This document shows positions 62,004-62,613 of a stretch of 62,613 nucleotides of DNA, one piece after another. A model generated the notes under the pieces. It was given only the letters and a program-made list of their open reading frames with translations, did no database searches and had not been told where the DNA came from. Source of the stretch: an uncultured Cloacibacillus sp. (GTDB taxonomy: Bacteria; Synergistota; Synergistia; Synergistales; Synergistaceae); assembly GCA_900545755.1 (NCBI GenBank), contig URAG01000002.1:1-62613 (forward strand), in the 5' to 3' direction. The stretch's first letter is position 1. The number at the start of each line of letters is the position of its first letter. The position numbers and the translations under genes are program-made.

Positions 62004-62613
62004 ATGAGAGAGCATTTGAGCTTTAGGGAGACGCTTTATATATCGGTAATGCTGTTCGGGCTGTTCTTCGGAGCGGGGAATCTGATCTTCCCAGTATACT
62101 TGGGGCACATGGCGGGTCGCGGCGTATGGCAGGCTGCGGCGGGCTTCCTCGCTACTGGCGTCGGCCTGCCGCTGCTCGGGGTCGCGGCGCTCGGCGTAAG
62201 CCGCAGCGGCGGCCTGCTCGAACTCAGCAGCCGCGTCGGGGGGAAATACGGCTATTTCTTCACCTGCGCGCTCTACATGACGATAGGGCCGCTCTTCGCG
62301 ATTCCGCGCTGCGCGACGGTTTCGTTCACTGTCGGCGTCGCGCCGATGCTCGGCGCAGATGGCGGCCCTCTGCCGCTCGCCGTTTTCTCGCTCTGCTTCT
62401 TCGCCGCCGTGCTCGCCTTTTCGCTAAACCCGGGAAAGATACTCACGTGGGTCGGCAAGGTGCTGACGCCGCTCTTCCTCGTATTCCTCGGCGTCATGCT
62501 GATAAAGGCGCTCGCCGCCCCCGCCGGAGACATAGCCTCCGCCGCGCCGCAGCAGGCCTACGCCTCCGGCGCTTTCGCGAAGGGGTTCCTCGAAGGCTAC
62601 AACACCATGGACG
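62004..62613 (+). CDS. brnQ: Branched-chain amino-acid transporter BrnQ/LIV-II family, 5' part
   Basis: The frame is open from ATG 62004 to the window end (about 203 codons). It encodes a multi-helix carrier with the family start REHLSFRETLYISVMLFGLFFGAGNLIFP and later GGKYGYFFTCALYMTIGPLFAIPRCATVSF, both typical of Na+-coupled Leu/Ile/Val importers. The rest lies outside the window. An AAAAGGGG site lies about 11 bases upstream. Fits amino-acid fermentation. Confidence 0.92.
   Translation, partial: MREHLSFRETLYISVMLFGLFFGAGNLIFPVYLGHMAGRGVWQAAAGFLATGVGLPLLGVAALGVSRSGGLLELSSRVGGKYGYFFTCALYMTIGPLFAIPRCATVSFTVGVAPMLGADGGPLPLAVFSLCFFAAVLAFSLNPGKILTWVGKVLTPLFLVFLGVMLIKALAAPAGDIASAAPQQAYASGAFAKGFLEGYNTMD

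Overview
This 62.6 kb window (roughly 55-60% GC) reads as a chromosome segment of an anaerobic, diderm, amino-acid-fermenting bacterium. The content fits Synergistota of the Cloacibacillus/Synergistes type. That placement is an inference from gene content: a FadL-type outer-membrane protein, an ornithine-racemase-like enzyme, threonine dehydratase, BrnQ and LivK transport proteins, ATP-type PEP carboxykinase, many ferredoxin-type Fe-S proteins and no respiratory chain. No phage, IS element, CRISPR array, rRNA or replication origin was seen. The only RNA gene is one tRNA-Leu(CAA).

Layout. 1-1403: tail of mnmE and a stand-alone acyltransferase. 1603-6566: MarR regulator followed by an aryl-acid adenylating enzyme, a GNAT protein, a KDG-permease-like carrier and an Old-Yellow-Enzyme reductase, which looks like a small catabolic cluster. 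6698-12116 (minus): pepA, a YtcJ-like amidohydrolase and recD2. 12370-13353: K+ channel. 13442-16513: a PLP amino-acid racemase, a threonine/serine dehydratase and an ArsM-like methyltransferase. The racemase and the methyltransferase each contain one in-frame TGA followed by a hairpin, so both are candidate selenoproteins. 16601-21075 (minus): an unknown protein, DUF2400, flavin reductase, ferritin, ilvD. 21211-25247: two GNATs, YjiH, GlcD-like oxidase. 25330-29752: TSUP permease, then thiS-thiF-thiG-thiH-tenI/thiE behind a promoter and a terminator-like leader. 29856-31773: CofE-like ligase and acyl-ACP thioesterase. 31877-37826: a compact LacI regulator and a five-gene Opp/Dpp-type peptide ABC operon whose solute-binding protein is circularly permuted. 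37909-43724: LUD protein, pckA, FadL-like porin, Rrf2 regulator, SWEET-like protein, class IV aminotransferase. 43819-48798 (minus): iron(III)/polyamine-type ABC transporter with two ATPases. 49129-51433: folD and a ferredoxin protein. 51545-56520 (minus): MarR, fumarate-reductase-like flavoprotein, 2Fe-2S protein, Nramp-like carrier, small membrane protein and L-ATC hydrolase. 56779-60327: LivK-type binding protein and a Zn/Cd ATPase with separate HMA protein. 60682 to end: tRNA-Leu, a TM1266-like small protein, a cupin gene broken by an amber codon, and the start of brnQ.

The most notable signals are (i) two genes within 3 kb with in-frame UGA and bSECIS-like hairpins, one exactly at the third conserved arsenic-binding cysteine of ArsM, and (ii) the solute-binding protein at 32452-34122, whose C-terminal half precedes its N-terminal half behind one signal peptide. 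Two genes, that binding protein and the Rrf2 regulator, have no ATG/GTG/TTG start and appear to start at CTG.
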